From: Solibacillus cecembensis
Lineage (GTDB): Bacteria > Bacillota > Bacilli > Bacillales_A > Planococcaceae
Reading direction: 5' to 3'
Length of the DNA: 64,000 nucleotides
Assembly: GCF_001439635.1 (NCBI RefSeq)
Contig: NZ_LMBZ01000003.1
Span: forward strand, 160,587-224,586
Every line of letters begins with the position of its first letter. The first letter of the stretch is position 1. Shown one piece after another: positions 51,718 to 61,857 of this stretch. A program made the position numbers and the translations under genes. The notes beneath the pieces were generated by a model that had not been told where the DNA came from, searched no databases, and saw nothing but the letters and a program-made list of their open reading frames with translations.

Positions 51718-53565
51718 GTTTGTTATCGCATTAAAAATGGAAAAATGAATTTTGGCTTTTTCAATGTTTTCCATAGAGCGAGGGGTGTCATATCCAATCC
51801 AAACCGCTGCTGTATAATCATTTGTTAAGCCAGCTACCCAATAGTCTTTAAACTGATTTGTTGTTCCTGTTTTGGCCCCGATATAGCCAGAAGAGCTGTA
51901 CAAGCCTTTACCCGTACCGCTTTTCACAACGTCTGTAAGGATGTCGCGCATCGTGTTGACTGTATAGGCAGACCAAATTTCTTGTCGTTCTTTTGGCCAG
52001 CTGTATAGCAAATTGCCATCTAAATCCGTCACTTTCCGAATGCTGTGGGCAGGGGAATAATAGCCGTCCACAAAACTTGAATACGCATCGGCCATTTCAA
52101 GCGTTGTTACGCCGTAATTTAAGCCCCCTAAAGCTGCTGCAAATGTCCGATCTTCTTTGACGATGGAGTCGAACTGGAAACGGTCAATATATTGGAAGGC
52201 TGTATTCACGCCAATAATTTCAAATAATCGAAGTGCACTCGTATTAATGCTATGTTTAAAAGCTGTTGTAAGCGTCACTTTGCCATAAATACTTCGCCCG
52301 TAGTTTTCAGGACAGTAATTGCCAACACAATATGTACCACCGCTAACAAGCGCGTTTTTAGAGGCATTTGTCGTTTCAAAATAAGGTGCATAAACGCTTA
52401 AAGGTTTAAAAGCGGATCCGGGTTGTCTAGGTGACTGAAAAGCGCGATGCAAATCAAATTTTTTATAATCTTTCCCTCCGTAAATACTAATGATTTCGCG
52501 GGTTGTATTATCAATAACTGTTGCACTCGCCTGTAAGTCTGGCACGGTTAAAATGGCATTAACGGCAGCTTCATCTTGTGCCTGTTTTTCTGGTTGAAGC
52601 GCGGTATAAATATTGATTCCGTTACTTAAAACATCATTTACAACCTTTTTTAATTCTAGCTGTAAATATTCCTTTTCCATTTTATCATCTGTCTGTGCGA
52701 TTTTTTGCGCATAGCCTGTCTGTTCAGCAATTAACCATTTCAGCTCCTGTAATACATATGTACTATAGCTTGGATACTGTTGAATTTTGGTTTTCAAGGC
52801 TAATTCAATGGTTTCATTTTTATGTGTAAGTGCCTCAGCAGGAGAAATGATTTGATGCTCCGTTAACTTATCAATCAATCGTTCTTGCCGATTTTTTGTC
52901 TTGTCAAAGTTACGAATTGGGTCATATAAAGACGGATTGTTTGGAATTGCAGCAATAAAGGCGATTTCCGCTAGTGATAATTTGGCGAGGGACTTATTGT
53001 AATAATAACTTGCCGCTGCACCGATGCCATACACTTGATTGCTAAAATACATTTCGTTTAAATACATTTCTAAAATTTGCTCTTTTGAATAAAGTTTCTC
53101 AAGTTCATAAGCGTAAAATAATTCCATCAGCTTTCGTTCATACGTTTTTTGTTCGGTTAAATAACGCATGCGCACGAGTTGCTGTGTAATGGTACTTCCG
53201 CCTTGTTGTATCGATTGATCAGACGTATTGGCGACGAAAGCGCGGGTTATGGCACTAACATCAAAACCGATATGAGAAAAGAAGTCTTCATCCTCACTAA
53301 GTATAAATAATTGCTTTACTAGTTCAGGCATATCCTTCAAAGACATAGGCTGTGACCATTCGGTATATTCTTCACTAAAAATTTGACCGTTTGCATCATA
53401 AAGCGTCACAGGCAATGAAGAAACAACTTCAGGTAATTCGATGGACTGCTCAATCATCTGTCCATGTTGTTTGGCCTTGGTGATTTCTTTCCAAACTTCA
53501 CTCCCGATTAACAGGAGTATTGGAATGCTACAAACGATAAGTAAGTAGCCAAAAAATTGTTTCAT
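51715..53565 (-). CDS. pbpD: Class A penicillin-binding protein (PbpD-like)
   Basis: 616 aa bifunctional murein synthase. N-terminal anchor at about residues 5-22, a glycosyltransferase 51 domain with SEDEDFFSHIGFD and GGSTITQQLVR, and a transpeptidase domain with SxxK (SAFK, about 377), SxN (SIN, about 430) and KTGT (about 565). Length and synteny with yuxJ match B. subtilis pbpD (penicillin-binding protein 4). ATG 53565 with GGAGGATG upstream. Confidence 0.88.
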   Translation of the reverse strand: MKQFFGYLLIVCSIPILLLIGSEVWKEITKAKQHGQMIEQSIELPEVVSSLPVTLYDANGQIFSEEYTEWSQPMSLKDMPELVKQLFILSEDEDFFSHIGFDVSAITRAFVANTSDQSIQQGGSTITQQLVRMRYLTEQKTYERKLMELFYAYELEKLYSKEQILEMYLNEMYFSNQVYGIGAAASYYYNKSLAKLSLAEIAFIAAIPNNPSLYDPIRNFDKTKNRQERLIDKLTEHQIISPAEALTHKNETIELALKTKIQQYPSYSTYVLQELKWLIAEQTGYAQKIAQTDDKMEKEYLQLELKKVVNDVLSNGINIYTALQPEKQAQDEAAVNAILTVPDLQASATVIDNTTREIISIYGGKDYKKFDLHRAFQSPRQPGSAFKPLSVYAPYFETTNASKNALVSGGTYCVGNYCPENYGRSIYGKVTLTTAFKHSINTSALRLFEIIGVNTAFQYIDRFQFDSIVKEDRTFAAALGGLNYGVTTLEMADAYSSFVDGYYSPAHSIRKVTDLDGNLLYSWPKERQEIWSAYTVNTMRDILTDVVKSGTGKGLYSSSGYIGAKTGTTNQFKDYWVAGLTNDYTAAVWIGYDTPRSMENIEKAKIHFSIFNAITN

Positions 53566-53659
53566 TTAACATCCTCCAAATACTTCTGTAAGAAAAGAGT
53601 AACATAAATGCACGCGTGATTTAAGTGTGATTTGTTCAAACATAAAAAAACAGCTCACA

Positions 53660-54898
53660 TTATTTTTGTGCGAGCTGATTTTCTCGTAATAGGTCGTTCA
53701 TCTGCTGATCAGGCAATTTTTGGAGCAAATACATGACGATAAACGCGAGGGCAAATAATAACCCAGTTGTATAGAAAACGGAATGAATCCCACCAGCACT
53801 TGCCACAATCCCACCTAATACAGGACCTAAAATATTGCCTAAAAAGCGGAAACTTTGGTTGTATCCCATCATTTCACCTTGTACCTCAATCGGTGCTTCC
53901 CGCCTGATTAATGCGGTAGTAATCGGAATTAACCCACCAGACACAATCCCAAATAAGAAGCGCAAAAAGATTAATTGCCATAGCTCGGTGACGAAAGCTT
54001 GTGGAATAATAAATAGTACAGAAACAATCAGTAGGAACGACAGCACTTTTTCATATCCATGATGGTCGCTTAATTTCCCCCAAAAGCGTGCAAATGCAAT
54101 ATTCCCAAGACCTGCTGCACTAAAGGTGACCCCTGCAAGTAGCGCCACTTCTTGAGAAGATGTTAACTGAGATACATAAAGTGACAGTAAAGGTTGAATA
54201 CTAAAGTTCCCGATTTGAATTAATGTTGTTACGAGCATAATATTTAAAATTAAGCGATGATGGAAAATCGCCCATAAAACATTTTTCCTTGAATAAATCG
54301 AGCTTTTCTTTTTTCGAATAATGGCCGGCTCATGAATACCGAAAATAATAATAATCGCCGCTACAGTAATGGCAATTGCAGTAATAGTAAATGTATATTG
54401 AAAACCAACCGCATCGGCCATCATCCCGCCGATTACAGGACCAAAAAGGGTACCACCAACACTACCCATTTGAAGGGTGCCGAGCGTTTTACCGGCAATT
54501 TCCTTATGTGTATGTTTGCTTATAAAGGCTATAGAAGTAGGGATAAAGCCTGTTACAACACCCATACCTAAACGTAAAACGAAAAATTGCTCCACGTTTT
54601 GAACATAACCCATTAAAAATATACTGATGGCAATACCGAAACAGTTAATAATCATAATCGGTTTATAGCCGTATTTATCAGCAATTCGTCCCCAAATTGG
54701 TGACATTAATAGAGCAGTAATAAATGTGGCAGCAAAGATTAACCCCGCCCATGTTTGCACGTAGTCTTCTGAAAAATCTCCTAATGTACCAATATAAAGA
54801 GAAAGGAAGGGCATGATCATCGTTGCGGAAGCTGCAACAATAAAGTTGGCAATTAAAATAATGGCGAAATTACTTTTCATATTTTTCAATAGAATCAC
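53660..54898 (-). CDS. yuxJ: MFS multidrug-efflux-type transporter YuxJ
   Basis: 412 aa, 12 hydrophobic segments, with the MFS loop motif GRIADKYGYKP after helix 2 and SGGLIPITTAL in the second half. Substrate unknown; DHA1-type drug export is likely. Start at GTG 54898 has GGAGAG close upstream; TTG 54889 is an alternative. Neighbour of pbpD as in B. subtilis. Confidence 0.85.
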   Translation of the reverse strand: MILLKNMKSNFAIILIANFIVAASATMIMPFLSLYIGTLGDFSEDYVQTWAGLIFAATFITALLMSPIWGRIADKYGYKPIMIINCFGIAISIFLMGYVQNVEQFFVLRLGMGVVTGFIPTSIAFISKHTHKEIAGKTLGTLQMGSVGGTLFGPVIGGMMADAVGFQYTFTITAIAITVAAIIIIFGIHEPAIIRKKKSSIYSRKNVLWAIFHHRLILNIMLVTTLIQIGNFSIQPLLSLYVSQLTSSQEVALLAGVTFSAAGLGNIAFARFWGKLSDHHGYEKVLSFLLIVSVLFIIPQAFVTELWQLIFLRFLFGIVSGGLIPITTALIRREAPIEVQGEMMGYNQSFRFLGNILGPVLGGIVASAGGIHSVFYTTGLLFALAFIVMYLLQKLPDQQMNDLLRENQLAQK

Positions 54899-55077
54899 AT
54901 CTCTCCAAATAGTAGTTAAACTCTAGTATAACTTATTTCGGGACTCGAAAAAAGTCGATGGCAAGTTATTAGCGGAAGTTGTTAGATTTATGGTAAAATG
55001 GAACATGGTATTAAGGAATTGTCGGTTTACTTATGTATACCCATTCAACAACTATTTAACTAAAAGGAGAGACAAAA

Positions 55078-55665
55078 ATGTTACCACAATTATCAAAAGA
55101 ACTAAATCCTGGTGAAGTATTAGTCGAAATGAATACAACGATGGGTGCTATTAAAATTAAATTATTCCCAGAACATGCACCAAAAACAGTAGAAAACTTT
55201 TTAGGTCATGCGAAATCTGGCTATTATAACGGGATTATTTTCCACCGTGTTATTCCAAACTTCATGATTCAAGGTGGCGACCCAACAGGTACTGGTATGG
55301 GCGGCGAATCAATTTGGGGCGGAAACTTTGAAGATGAGTGTGTGCCAGAATTATTAAATATTCGTGGTGCGCTTTCAATGGCCAATGCAGGTCCTGGTAC
55401 AAACGGTTCTCAATTCTTTGTTGTACAAGCACCAAAAGTAGAAGTTTCTATGCTAAAGCAAATGGAAGTTCGCGGTTGGGGTAAAGAAGAAGTTGAGCTT
55501 TACAAGAACAACGGTGGTACACCATGGTTAGATGGTAAGCACACAGTATTCGGTCAAGTTGTAGAAGGTATGGATATTGTTGACAAAATTACGAACGTTG
55601 ACCGTAATATGCACGATAAACCTAAAGAAGATGTTAAAATTGAATCAATCACTGTAATCGACTAA
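55078..55665 (+). CDS. ppiB: Peptidyl-prolyl cis-trans isomerase (cyclophilin)
   Basis: 195 aa. Cyclophilin core: [36 protein letters not shown] with the catalytic Arg, [17 protein letters not shown]. An insertion near residues 123-150 ([20 protein letters not shown]) lengthens a loop relative to E. coli PpiB. No signal peptide, so cytoplasmic. ATG with AAAAGGAGAG upstream. Confidence 0.93.
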   Translation: MLPQLSKELNPGEVLVEMNTTMGAIKIKLFPEHAPKTVENFLGHAKSGYYNGIIFHRVIPNFMIQGGDPTGTGMGGESIWGGNFEDECVPELLNIRGALSMANAGPGTNGSQFFVVQAPKVEVSMLKQMEVRGWGKEEVELYKNNGGTPWLDGKHTVFGQVVEGMDIVDKITNVDRNMHDKPKEDVKIESITVID

Positions 55666-55686
55666 TTATAAAGGACGTGTGAGCGA

Positions 55687-55929
55687 GTGAATCAATTTTT
55701 ACTAAACTTCTCGGGAGGTTTTTTTTACATCCCAGAGGATAAGTCATCTTATATTCCAGCAGCGATCGAATTCGTTATTTTAATCATTATCGTATTTGCT
55801 ACGTATCGTTGGATTCGCCGTATTGCAGCTCGTCAAGCCGATAAAGCGCAACATTTAGAAAAGCGTGCTTTACAGGAACGTGATGAACGTATGGCACGTG
55901 AAAAAATGTTAAGTGAAATTCAAAAGTAA
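55687..55929 (+). CDS. Small single-span membrane protein
   Basis: 80 aa. One membrane helix at about residues 24-42 (AAIEFVILIIIVFATYRWI), then a charged coiled-coil tail (ADKAQHLEKRALQERDERM). GTG 55687, 21 bp after ppiB and before its terminator, so co-transcribed. Unknown function. Confidence 0.65.
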   Translation: MNQFLLNFSGGFFYIPEDKSSYIPAAIEFVILIIIVFATYRWIRRIAARQADKAQHLEKRALQERDERMAREKMLSEIQK

Positions 55930-55930
55930 C

Positions 55931-55969
55931 AAAAAAGGCAGAAACGTTTTAACGCGTTTCTGCCTTTTA
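55931..55969. terminator. Terminator between 55929 and patB
   Basis: aaaaggcagaaacg / cgtttctgccttt with A- and T-runs. Confidence 0.85.
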
Positions 55970-56010
55970 CTATTATTCCGTATGAATGGGCAGTCACAAT
56001 CAACTAGCCC

Positions 56011-57177
56011 TTATTGTAATGCGTGTTTAAATCGTGCAATGCCTTCTTTTAATGTATCAAGTGGGCATGCAACATTAATACGTAAAAAGCCTCTTCCAGC
56101 TTCACCGTACTTTGTACCAGGGTCTAGTGCAAGTTGTCCTTTTGATAACAACAGTTGCATCATATCCTGTTCGGATAACCCCGTTCCACGATAGTCGATC
56201 CACATTAAATAGGTAGCTTCTGGAATTACGACACGAATTCCGTCTATTGCATTTAATTCATCTGAAACATATTGCATATTTACTTTTAAATATGAAAGCA
56301 GCTCGTCTAACCATTGTGCGCCTTCTGTATATACGGCTTTAACGGCAGTGCAAGCAAAAATATTAAGTGACAGCAGTCCATGTGCTTGTGCGCTTAAATT
56401 AAGTGCAGTAAACAACTCTTCATTCGGTGCGACAATCATCGCTGCATGAACGCCCGCGATATTAAATGTTTTCGTCGGTGCGATACAAGCCAAAATTTTT
56501 GCTTGTTCCGCGCCTTTGACTGTAAGGGCAGGTGTATAATTTTTCGTAATTAAAATATCTGCATGAATTTCATCAGATAATAAATAAACATCGTATTGAA
56601 TACACAGTTGGATTAATTTTTCCAAATCGTCATGGCTCCAAACAACACCCGCAGGATTATGTGGATTACATAAAATATATAATTTGATGCCGGATTGGAA
56701 AAGCTCTTCAAGTACATTAAAATCGAATGCATAGGATCCATCTTTTTCTGTTAAATCAGCAGTCACGATCTCACGTTGTTGTGCAATCGGTACATTGAAA
56801 AATGGCGGATATGCAGGTGTAGACATCCCGATTTTATCTCCAACCTCTGTAAATGTTTCGATAATTGTGGCAATCGCAGGTACAACCCCTTGTTGAAAAA
56901 GAATCGTTGAAGGATCAATTGTCCATTGATGACGCACTTCATACCAATCTGTAATCGCTTTTTTTACTTCATCATTTGGAAAAGTGTAGCCAAAAATAGG
57001 GTGTTTCAGTCGTTCATTGATGGCATCTGCTAAAGCTGGTGGTGCAGGAAAATCCATATCAGCAATCCACATTGGTAATATAGAAGATGTATCTGAAATG
57101 CTATAAATTTCGCTCATATTATCCCACTTAATGGAACTTGAATTTCTACGTTCATGAATTTCGCTAAATTTAGACAT
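56011..57177 (-). CDS. patB: Cystathionine beta-lyase / MalY-PatB aminotransferase
   Basis: 388 aa PLP-dependent C-S lyase of the MalY/PatB group. Signatures: MWIADMDFPAPPAL, LCNPHNPAGVVWS, SDEIHADIL and the PLP lysine in APTKTFNIAG. Splits cystathionine or cysteine to release homocysteine or sulfide, linking to the sulfur block at the window start only by theme. ATG 57177 with AAAGAGGTT upstream. Confidence 0.88.
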   Translation of the reverse strand: MSKFSEIHERRNSSSIKWDNMSEIYSISDTSSILPMWIADMDFPAPPALADAINERLKHPIFGYTFPNDEVKKAITDWYEVRHQWTIDPSTILFQQGVVPAIATIIETFTEVGDKIGMSTPAYPPFFNVPIAQQREIVTADLTEKDGSYAFDFNVLEELFQSGIKLYILCNPHNPAGVVWSHDDLEKLIQLCIQYDVYLLSDEIHADILITKNYTPALTVKGAEQAKILACIAPTKTFNIAGVHAAMIVAPNEELFTALNLSAQAHGLLSLNIFACTAVKAVYTEGAQWLDELLSYLKVNMQYVSDELNAIDGIRVVIPEATYLMWIDYRGTGLSEQDMMQLLLSKGQLALDPGTKYGEAGRGFLRINVACPLDTLKEGIARFKHALQ

Positions 57178-57257
57178 AATTAACCTCTTTTCTTTTTGAT
57201 CTTTTCTAACTTATGTTATCATACTAACTATTAAAAAGAGTAGTAGGGTGTGCAAAA

Positions 57258-57518
57258 ATGGAAAATATCGAAATGAATCGAAAGTCGGTTCAAATATTAC
57301 AAGAGTGGGATCCTTTTAAATTTGGTGCTGAAAGCTATGATACAGAAACGGCTGATGTAGTGGCGGCTTTACAAGGAATTGATGATCCATCAGAGCTTGC
57401 GAAAGTGATTCAAATCGTATACGAACATTCATTTGAGCAGTGGATCCCGTTTGAAAAATGTGTCGAAATTGCCTATAAATTAATCGCGATAAAATTTGAA
57501 GCGAAGTGTATTATTTAA
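57258..57518 (+). CDS. yugE: YugE family protein (DUF1871)
   Basis: 86 aa helical protein, WDPFKFGAESYDTETADVVAAL being the family mark. ATG with AGTAGTAGGGTG upstream. Unknown function. Divergent from patB. Confidence 0.8.
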   Translation: MENIEMNRKSVQILQEWDPFKFGAESYDTETADVVAALQGIDDPSELAKVIQIVYEHSFEQWIPFEKCVEIAYKLIAIKFEAKCII

Positions 57519-57645
57519 GTAGCTTTTTTTCCTATTCAGTAGTGATCATAGCTAGTTAAAGCGATTCTTTGTTCCTGTCGTTGTCATATGTTATAATTTA
57601 ACATGAAAATTACGTATATATATGAATAGAAGGTAGGAACAAGGT

Positions 57646-58020
57646 ATGGCGAAAAAAATCGAAGTGGGTGACGTGTTAACCGGTACAGTAACAGGAATTC
57701 AACCATACGGTGCTTTTGTTTCGCTAGATGAACAAACGCAGGGACTTGTTCACATATCCGAAATAACGTATGGTTTTGTGAAAGACGTTGGAGAGCACTT
57801 ATCAGTTGGTGATAACATCGAGGTGAAGGTGTTAGAAGTCGATGAGGAGCAACGGAAAATTAGTCTTTCCATTCGTGAGTTACAAGTCGTGCCTCACCAC
57901 CGTAAAAAAGAGGTCCCCCCCCGAAAGTCATTGCAAGATCGCGTCGATGAAGTTGATGCAGACGGTTTTAAATTACTAAAAGATAAATTACAAGATTGGA
58001 TCGAACAATCAGGTCAATAA
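57646..58020 (+). CDS. yugI: S1-domain general stress protein YugI
   Basis: 124 aa. One S1 RNA-binding domain (residues ~5-75: VGDVLTGTVTGIQPYGAFVSL, GLVHISEI) and a basic linker followed by a helical tail. Binds RNA or ribosomes in relatives (GSP13). The linker codons include a run of nine C (57915-57923), where one base gained or lost would shift the tail. ATG with GAAGGTAGG upstream. Confidence 0.87.
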   Translation: MAKKIEVGDVLTGTVTGIQPYGAFVSLDEQTQGLVHISEITYGFVKDVGEHLSVGDNIEVKVLEVDEEQRKISLSIRELQVVPHHRKKEVPPRKSLQDRVDEVDADGFKLLKDKLQDWIEQSGQ

Positions 58021-58030
58021 TTAATGGAAG

Positions 58031-58065
58031 AGACATCAATGGCAAGTGTATTGATGTCTTTTTTG
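58031..58065 (+). terminator. Terminator after yugI
   Basis: agacatcaat / attgatgtct with T-run. Confidence 0.82.
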
Positions 58066-58244
58066 AATTCATAGTAGAAGAATTGCCTTATTTCAAAGGG
58101 AATTACCAAATTATTAGTGAATTTAATCAACTTTCAATAAAAGTGTTCAAAATGTGACGAAAAATATAACAAAGTAGGTTAGAAGTGTGTTACAATGTTG
58201 GCGGAAAGACACTAAAACATTAAATTTTAAAGAGGCGAATAACA

Positions 58245-59489
58245 ATGGCTGAAAATTTAAACCTGTTCACATCAACTCAAGAAGTAATTCATGAAGCACT
58301 AAATAAACTTGGTTATGATGAAGCGATGTACGAATTATTAAAAGAACCAATTCGTATGCTTTCAGTTCGTATTCCTGTAAAAATGGATGATGGAACGACA
58401 AAAGTATTTACTGGATACCGCGGGCAACATAATGATGCAGTTGGACCTACTAAGGGCGGAGTACGTTTCCATCCGATGGTTACTGAGGAAGAAGTGAAAG
58501 CGCTTTCTATGTGGATGACACTTAAGTGTGGCATCGTAGATCTTCCGTATGGCGGTGGTAAAGGTGGCGTTGTTTGTGACCCACGTGAAATGTCGATGGG
58601 CGAGCTTGAACGTTTAAGTCGTGGCTACGTGCGCGCGATTAAACAATTCGTAGGACCAACAAAAGACATTCCTGCACCAGACGTATTTACAAATGCTCAA
58701 ATCATGGCATGGATGATGGATGAATATAGCCGTATGGACGAGTTTAACTCTCCTGGTTTCATTACAGGTAAGCCGATTGTATTAGGTGGTTCACAAGGTC
58801 GTGACCGTGCAACAGCTGAAGGGGTAACAATTGTTATTGAAGAAGCTGCAAAAAAACGTAATATCGAAATTAAAGGAGCACGCATCGTTATCCAAGGATT
58901 TGGGAACGCAGGTAGTTTCTTAGCGAAGTTCATGAGCGATTTAGGTGCAAAAGTTATCGGTATTTCAGATGCACACGGGGCATTACACGATCCGAACGGT
59001 TTAGATATTGATTATTTATTAGATCGTCGTGATTCATTTGGTACAGTTACAACGTTATTTGAAAATACAATTACAAATGCAGAATTGCTTGAATTAGATT
59101 GTGATATTTTAGTGCCTGCTGCAATCGAAAATCAAATTACAGCAGACAATGCGCATAAAGTTAAAGCGAATATCGTAGTAGAGGCAGCGAACGGTCCAAC
59201 TACTGCGGAAGCGACAAAAATTTTAACAGAGCGCGGCATTCTTTTAGTGCCAGACGTATTAGCATCAGCTGGTGGCGTAACAGTATCTTATTTCGAATGG
59301 GTACAAAACAACCAAGGCTACTACTGGACAGAAGAAGAAGTACGTGAAAAATTATACGCAAAAATGATTACAGCATTTGATAATGTTTACACAACTGCAC
59401 AAAATCGCAATATCGACATGCGATTAGCAGCATACATGGTCGGTGTACGTCGCACAGCGGAAGCATCTCGTTTCCGTGGTTGGGTGTAA
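58245..59489 (+). CDS. Glutamate dehydrogenase (NAD-type, RocG/GudB family)
   Basis: 414 aa. Interconverts glutamate and 2-oxoglutarate plus ammonia. Catalytic Lys in GPTKGGVRFHP and LPYGGGKGG, Asp in PAPDVFTNAQIMAWMMDEY, and NAD-binding IQGFGNAGSF. Length and C-terminus AYMVGVRRTAEASRFRGW match RocG/GudB. No duplication in the GudB inactivating region is seen. ATG 58245 follows AAAGAGGCG. Confidence 0.93.
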   Translation: MAENLNLFTSTQEVIHEALNKLGYDEAMYELLKEPIRMLSVRIPVKMDDGTTKVFTGYRGQHNDAVGPTKGGVRFHPMVTEEEVKALSMWMTLKCGIVDLPYGGGKGGVVCDPREMSMGELERLSRGYVRAIKQFVGPTKDIPAPDVFTNAQIMAWMMDEYSRMDEFNSPGFITGKPIVLGGSQGRDRATAEGVTIVIEEAAKKRNIEIKGARIVIQGFGNAGSFLAKFMSDLGAKVIGISDAHGALHDPNGLDIDYLLDRRDSFGTVTTLFENTITNAELLELDCDILVPAAIENQITADNAHKVKANIVVEAANGPTTAEATKILTERGILLVPDVLASAGGVTVSYFEWVQNNQGYYWTEEEVREKLYAKMITAFDNVYTTAQNRNIDMRLAAYMVGVRRTAEASRFRGWV

Positions 59490-59506
59490 ATCCTTCAATA
59501 TTAATA

Positions 59507-59542
59507 AACCTCACTTAGATTTAATTCTGAGTGGGGTTTTTA
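59507..59542 (+). terminator. Terminator after glutamate dehydrogenase
   Basis: aacctcactta / tgagtggggtt with T-run. Confidence 0.75.
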
Positions 59543-59636
59543 ATTTATATATTTGCAGGAAAAATATTAGCAATTTAATGGGGATAGTGGGAAAATAAAA
59601 TTATAAAACGTGTTTTTAAATAAAGGAGGGCTAAGG

Positions 59637-60800
59637 ATGAATGCTTTTTCATTTTACAATCCAGTAAAAATTCATTTTGGTAAAGGGAGTATTGAAAACT
59701 TACGTAAAGAGTTGCCACAGTATGGTAAAAATATTTTACTTGTATACGGTGGCGGCAGTATTAAAGCGAATGGTGTTTACGATCAAATCATGACGCTATT
59801 AAATGAGCTTTCGATGGAAGTTTTTGAGTTAACTGGTGTTGAACCAAACCCTCGAGTAGAAACGGCACGTAAAGGGATTACGATTTGTAAAGAACAAGAA
59901 ATCGACCTTGTTTTAGCAATAGGAGGCGGTTCTGTTATTGATTGTGCCAAGTTGATTGTAGCAGGGGCAAAAATAGAAGAAGACGCATGGGATATTGTAA
60001 CGAAAAAAGTATTCCCGAAAGCAGCATTGCCATTAGCTACGGTACTTACGTTAGCGGCAACAGCATCTGAAATGAACTCAGGCTCTGTCATTACAAATTT
60101 AGCTACGAAAGAAAAATTTAGCTGGGGAAGTCCGCATGTCTTTCCTAAGTTTTCAATTTTAGATCCTACGTATACGTACACAGTCCCGACGAACCAAACC
60201 GTCAATGGGATTGTTGATACGATGACACATATTTTTGAACAATATTTTAATAATGCGGCAAGTACACCTTTAATGGATGAGATGAGCGAGGGGGTTTTGC
60301 GTACAATTATTGACGTAACCCCAAAAGTTTTAGAAGATCCGACAAATTATGAATATCGAGAAACATTGATGCTTGCGGCGACATTAGGTTTGAATGGCTA
60401 TTTATCTCTAGGAGCACGCGGAGATTGGGCGACGCATAATATCGAGCATGCGGTTTCGGCGTATTATGATATTGCGCATGCAGGGGGACTAGCAATTCTT
60501 TTCCCAAATTGGATGAAACATAATGTACAAGTAAACCCTGCAAAATTTGCAAGGCTAGCAGAAAGGGTTTTCGGTATTGAAGTAGCCGAAAAATCCAATG
60601 AACAAATTGCTATAGAAGGAATCGAAGCACTTTCAGCATTTTGGACTTCTATTGGAGCACCGAATAAATTAGCAGATTACGAGATTGATTCAACCTATTT
60701 TGATGAAATGGTCCAACATTGTATGATAAATGGTCCGTTCGGTAATTTTAATAAACTGCAACCAGAAGATGTGCGTAAGATTTTAGAAATGTCTTTATAA
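59637..60800 (+). CDS. yugJ: Iron-containing alcohol dehydrogenase YugJ (butanol dehydrogenase-like)
   Basis: 387 aa, exactly the usual length. NAD(P)-binding GGGSIKANGVYDQI and AIGGGSVIDCAK; metal-binding His/Asp set in DTMTHIFEQYF, NIEHAVSAYYDIAHAGGLA. Reduces aldehydes to alcohols. ATG 59637 follows AAAGGAGG; the longer frame is rejected. Terminator follows. Confidence 0.9.
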   Translation: MNAFSFYNPVKIHFGKGSIENLRKELPQYGKNILLVYGGGSIKANGVYDQIMTLLNELSMEVFELTGVEPNPRVETARKGITICKEQEIDLVLAIGGGSVIDCAKLIVAGAKIEEDAWDIVTKKVFPKAALPLATVLTLAATASEMNSGSVITNLATKEKFSWGSPHVFPKFSILDPTYTYTVPTNQTVNGIVDTMTHIFEQYFNNAASTPLMDEMSEGVLRTIIDVTPKVLEDPTNYEYRETLMLAATLGLNGYLSLGARGDWATHNIEHAVSAYYDIAHAGGLAILFPNWMKHNVQVNPAKFARLAERVFGIEVAEKSNEQIAIEGIEALSAFWTSIGAPNKLADYEIDSTYFDEMVQHCMINGPFGNFNKLQPEDVRKILEMSL

Positions 60801-60805
60801 AATAG

Positions 60806-60850
60806 CAAAAGAGACGAGCGCCATTTTAATGGAAGCTCGTCTCTTTTATC
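60806..60850. terminator. Bidirectional terminator, yugJ / cation transporter
   Basis: aaaagagacgagc / gctcgtctctttt. Confidence 0.88.
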
Positions 60851-60852
60851 TA

Positions 60853-61842
60853 TTATATCCGCCCTTTATTTCCTTCTGGCATCGTTGCTGTATGGTTCCA
60901 AGCGCGCTCACCATCATCCTCATCGAACGCCATTGTCACCTTTGTCACCCCTTTTTGATTTAATATTAAATCTGTTAAATGGTCCCTGACATCATCTAAG
61001 TAAGCTAATGATAATTTTGGATCCGTCTCTGCAACAAGCTCAACATGTAAAAACTCGCCTTCTTTAATCACCTCAAGACGAGCAATATCCGTTACGTTTG
61101 GATCTTGCATGACCAAATTACCGATATGCACTAACATTTCCTCATCTGTCTCACCAATCGCTCCACGTGCATTATCAAGAAACACACGCCCGACAACATA
61201 AAACATCATTAACCCAATAATAATCGATACTAAACCTTCCAAACGATAAAATCCTGTAAAATGAGCAATAATAATCGCTGTAAATGCGAGAACATTACCG
61301 CCTGTTGCAACTAAATCTTCCATCCATACTAATTTTGTAGCAGGTTTAGCGCGCTTTAAATAACTGACAGATTGGAAAATTGCAAGACCTTTACCTTCCA
61401 CCCCAACTTCATGAAGTACTTCTTTCGCCGCTTTGTTTAAAACGATTAACTCTAAAAAAGCCCCTATTGCTAAAACGCTCAGCGCAATATACATACCATT
61501 TGATTCAGTTGCGGGTTCCATAAAGTGGTGCAAGCCTTCTTTGATGGTTTCATAAGATAAAATCGCAACAATTAAAACCGCACCGAGGCACACTAAGTTT
61601 ACAACACGCCCATAGCCATTTGGGAAACGAGGGGTCGGTGCTTTTTTGGATAAGGCAGACCCAATAAAAACAAAAAATTGGTTCGCTGCATCGCCTAATG
61701 AATGCATCATCTCGGCAAACATGGCGACATTTCCTGTGAAAAAGAAGGCGACCCCCTTAAGGATTCCTAAAAATGCATTAACGAGTGCTGCGAGTAAGGA
61801 TGGCTTATTTCCACCCTTTAATAAATTGACTAGATCTTTCAT
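60853..61842 (-). CDS. Cation diffusion facilitator family transporter
   Basis: 329 aa. Six-helix CDF exporter; metal site residues in MFAEMMHSLGDAANQ (helix 2) and WMEDLVATGGN (helix 5), followed by a cytoplasmic ferredoxin-like domain (LEVIKEGEFLHVELVAE). Likely exports divalent metals such as Zn2+, Mn2+ or Fe2+. ATG 61842 follows a purine-rich GGAGGCG. Confidence 0.85.
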   Translation of the reverse strand: MKDLVNLLKGGNKPSLLAALVNAFLGILKGVAFFFTGNVAMFAEMMHSLGDAANQFFVFIGSALSKKAPTPRFPNGYGRVVNLVCLGAVLIVAILSYETIKEGLHHFMEPATESNGMYIALSVLAIGAFLELIVLNKAAKEVLHEVGVEGKGLAIFQSVSYLKRAKPATKLVWMEDLVATGGNVLAFTAIIIAHFTGFYRLEGLVSIIIGLMMFYVVGRVFLDNARGAIGETDEEMLVHIGNLVMQDPNVTDIARLEVIKEGEFLHVELVAETDPKLSLAYLDDVRDHLTDLILNQKGVTKVTMAFDEDDGERAWNHTATMPEGNKGRI

Positions 61843-61857
61843 TCGTATACGCCTCCG

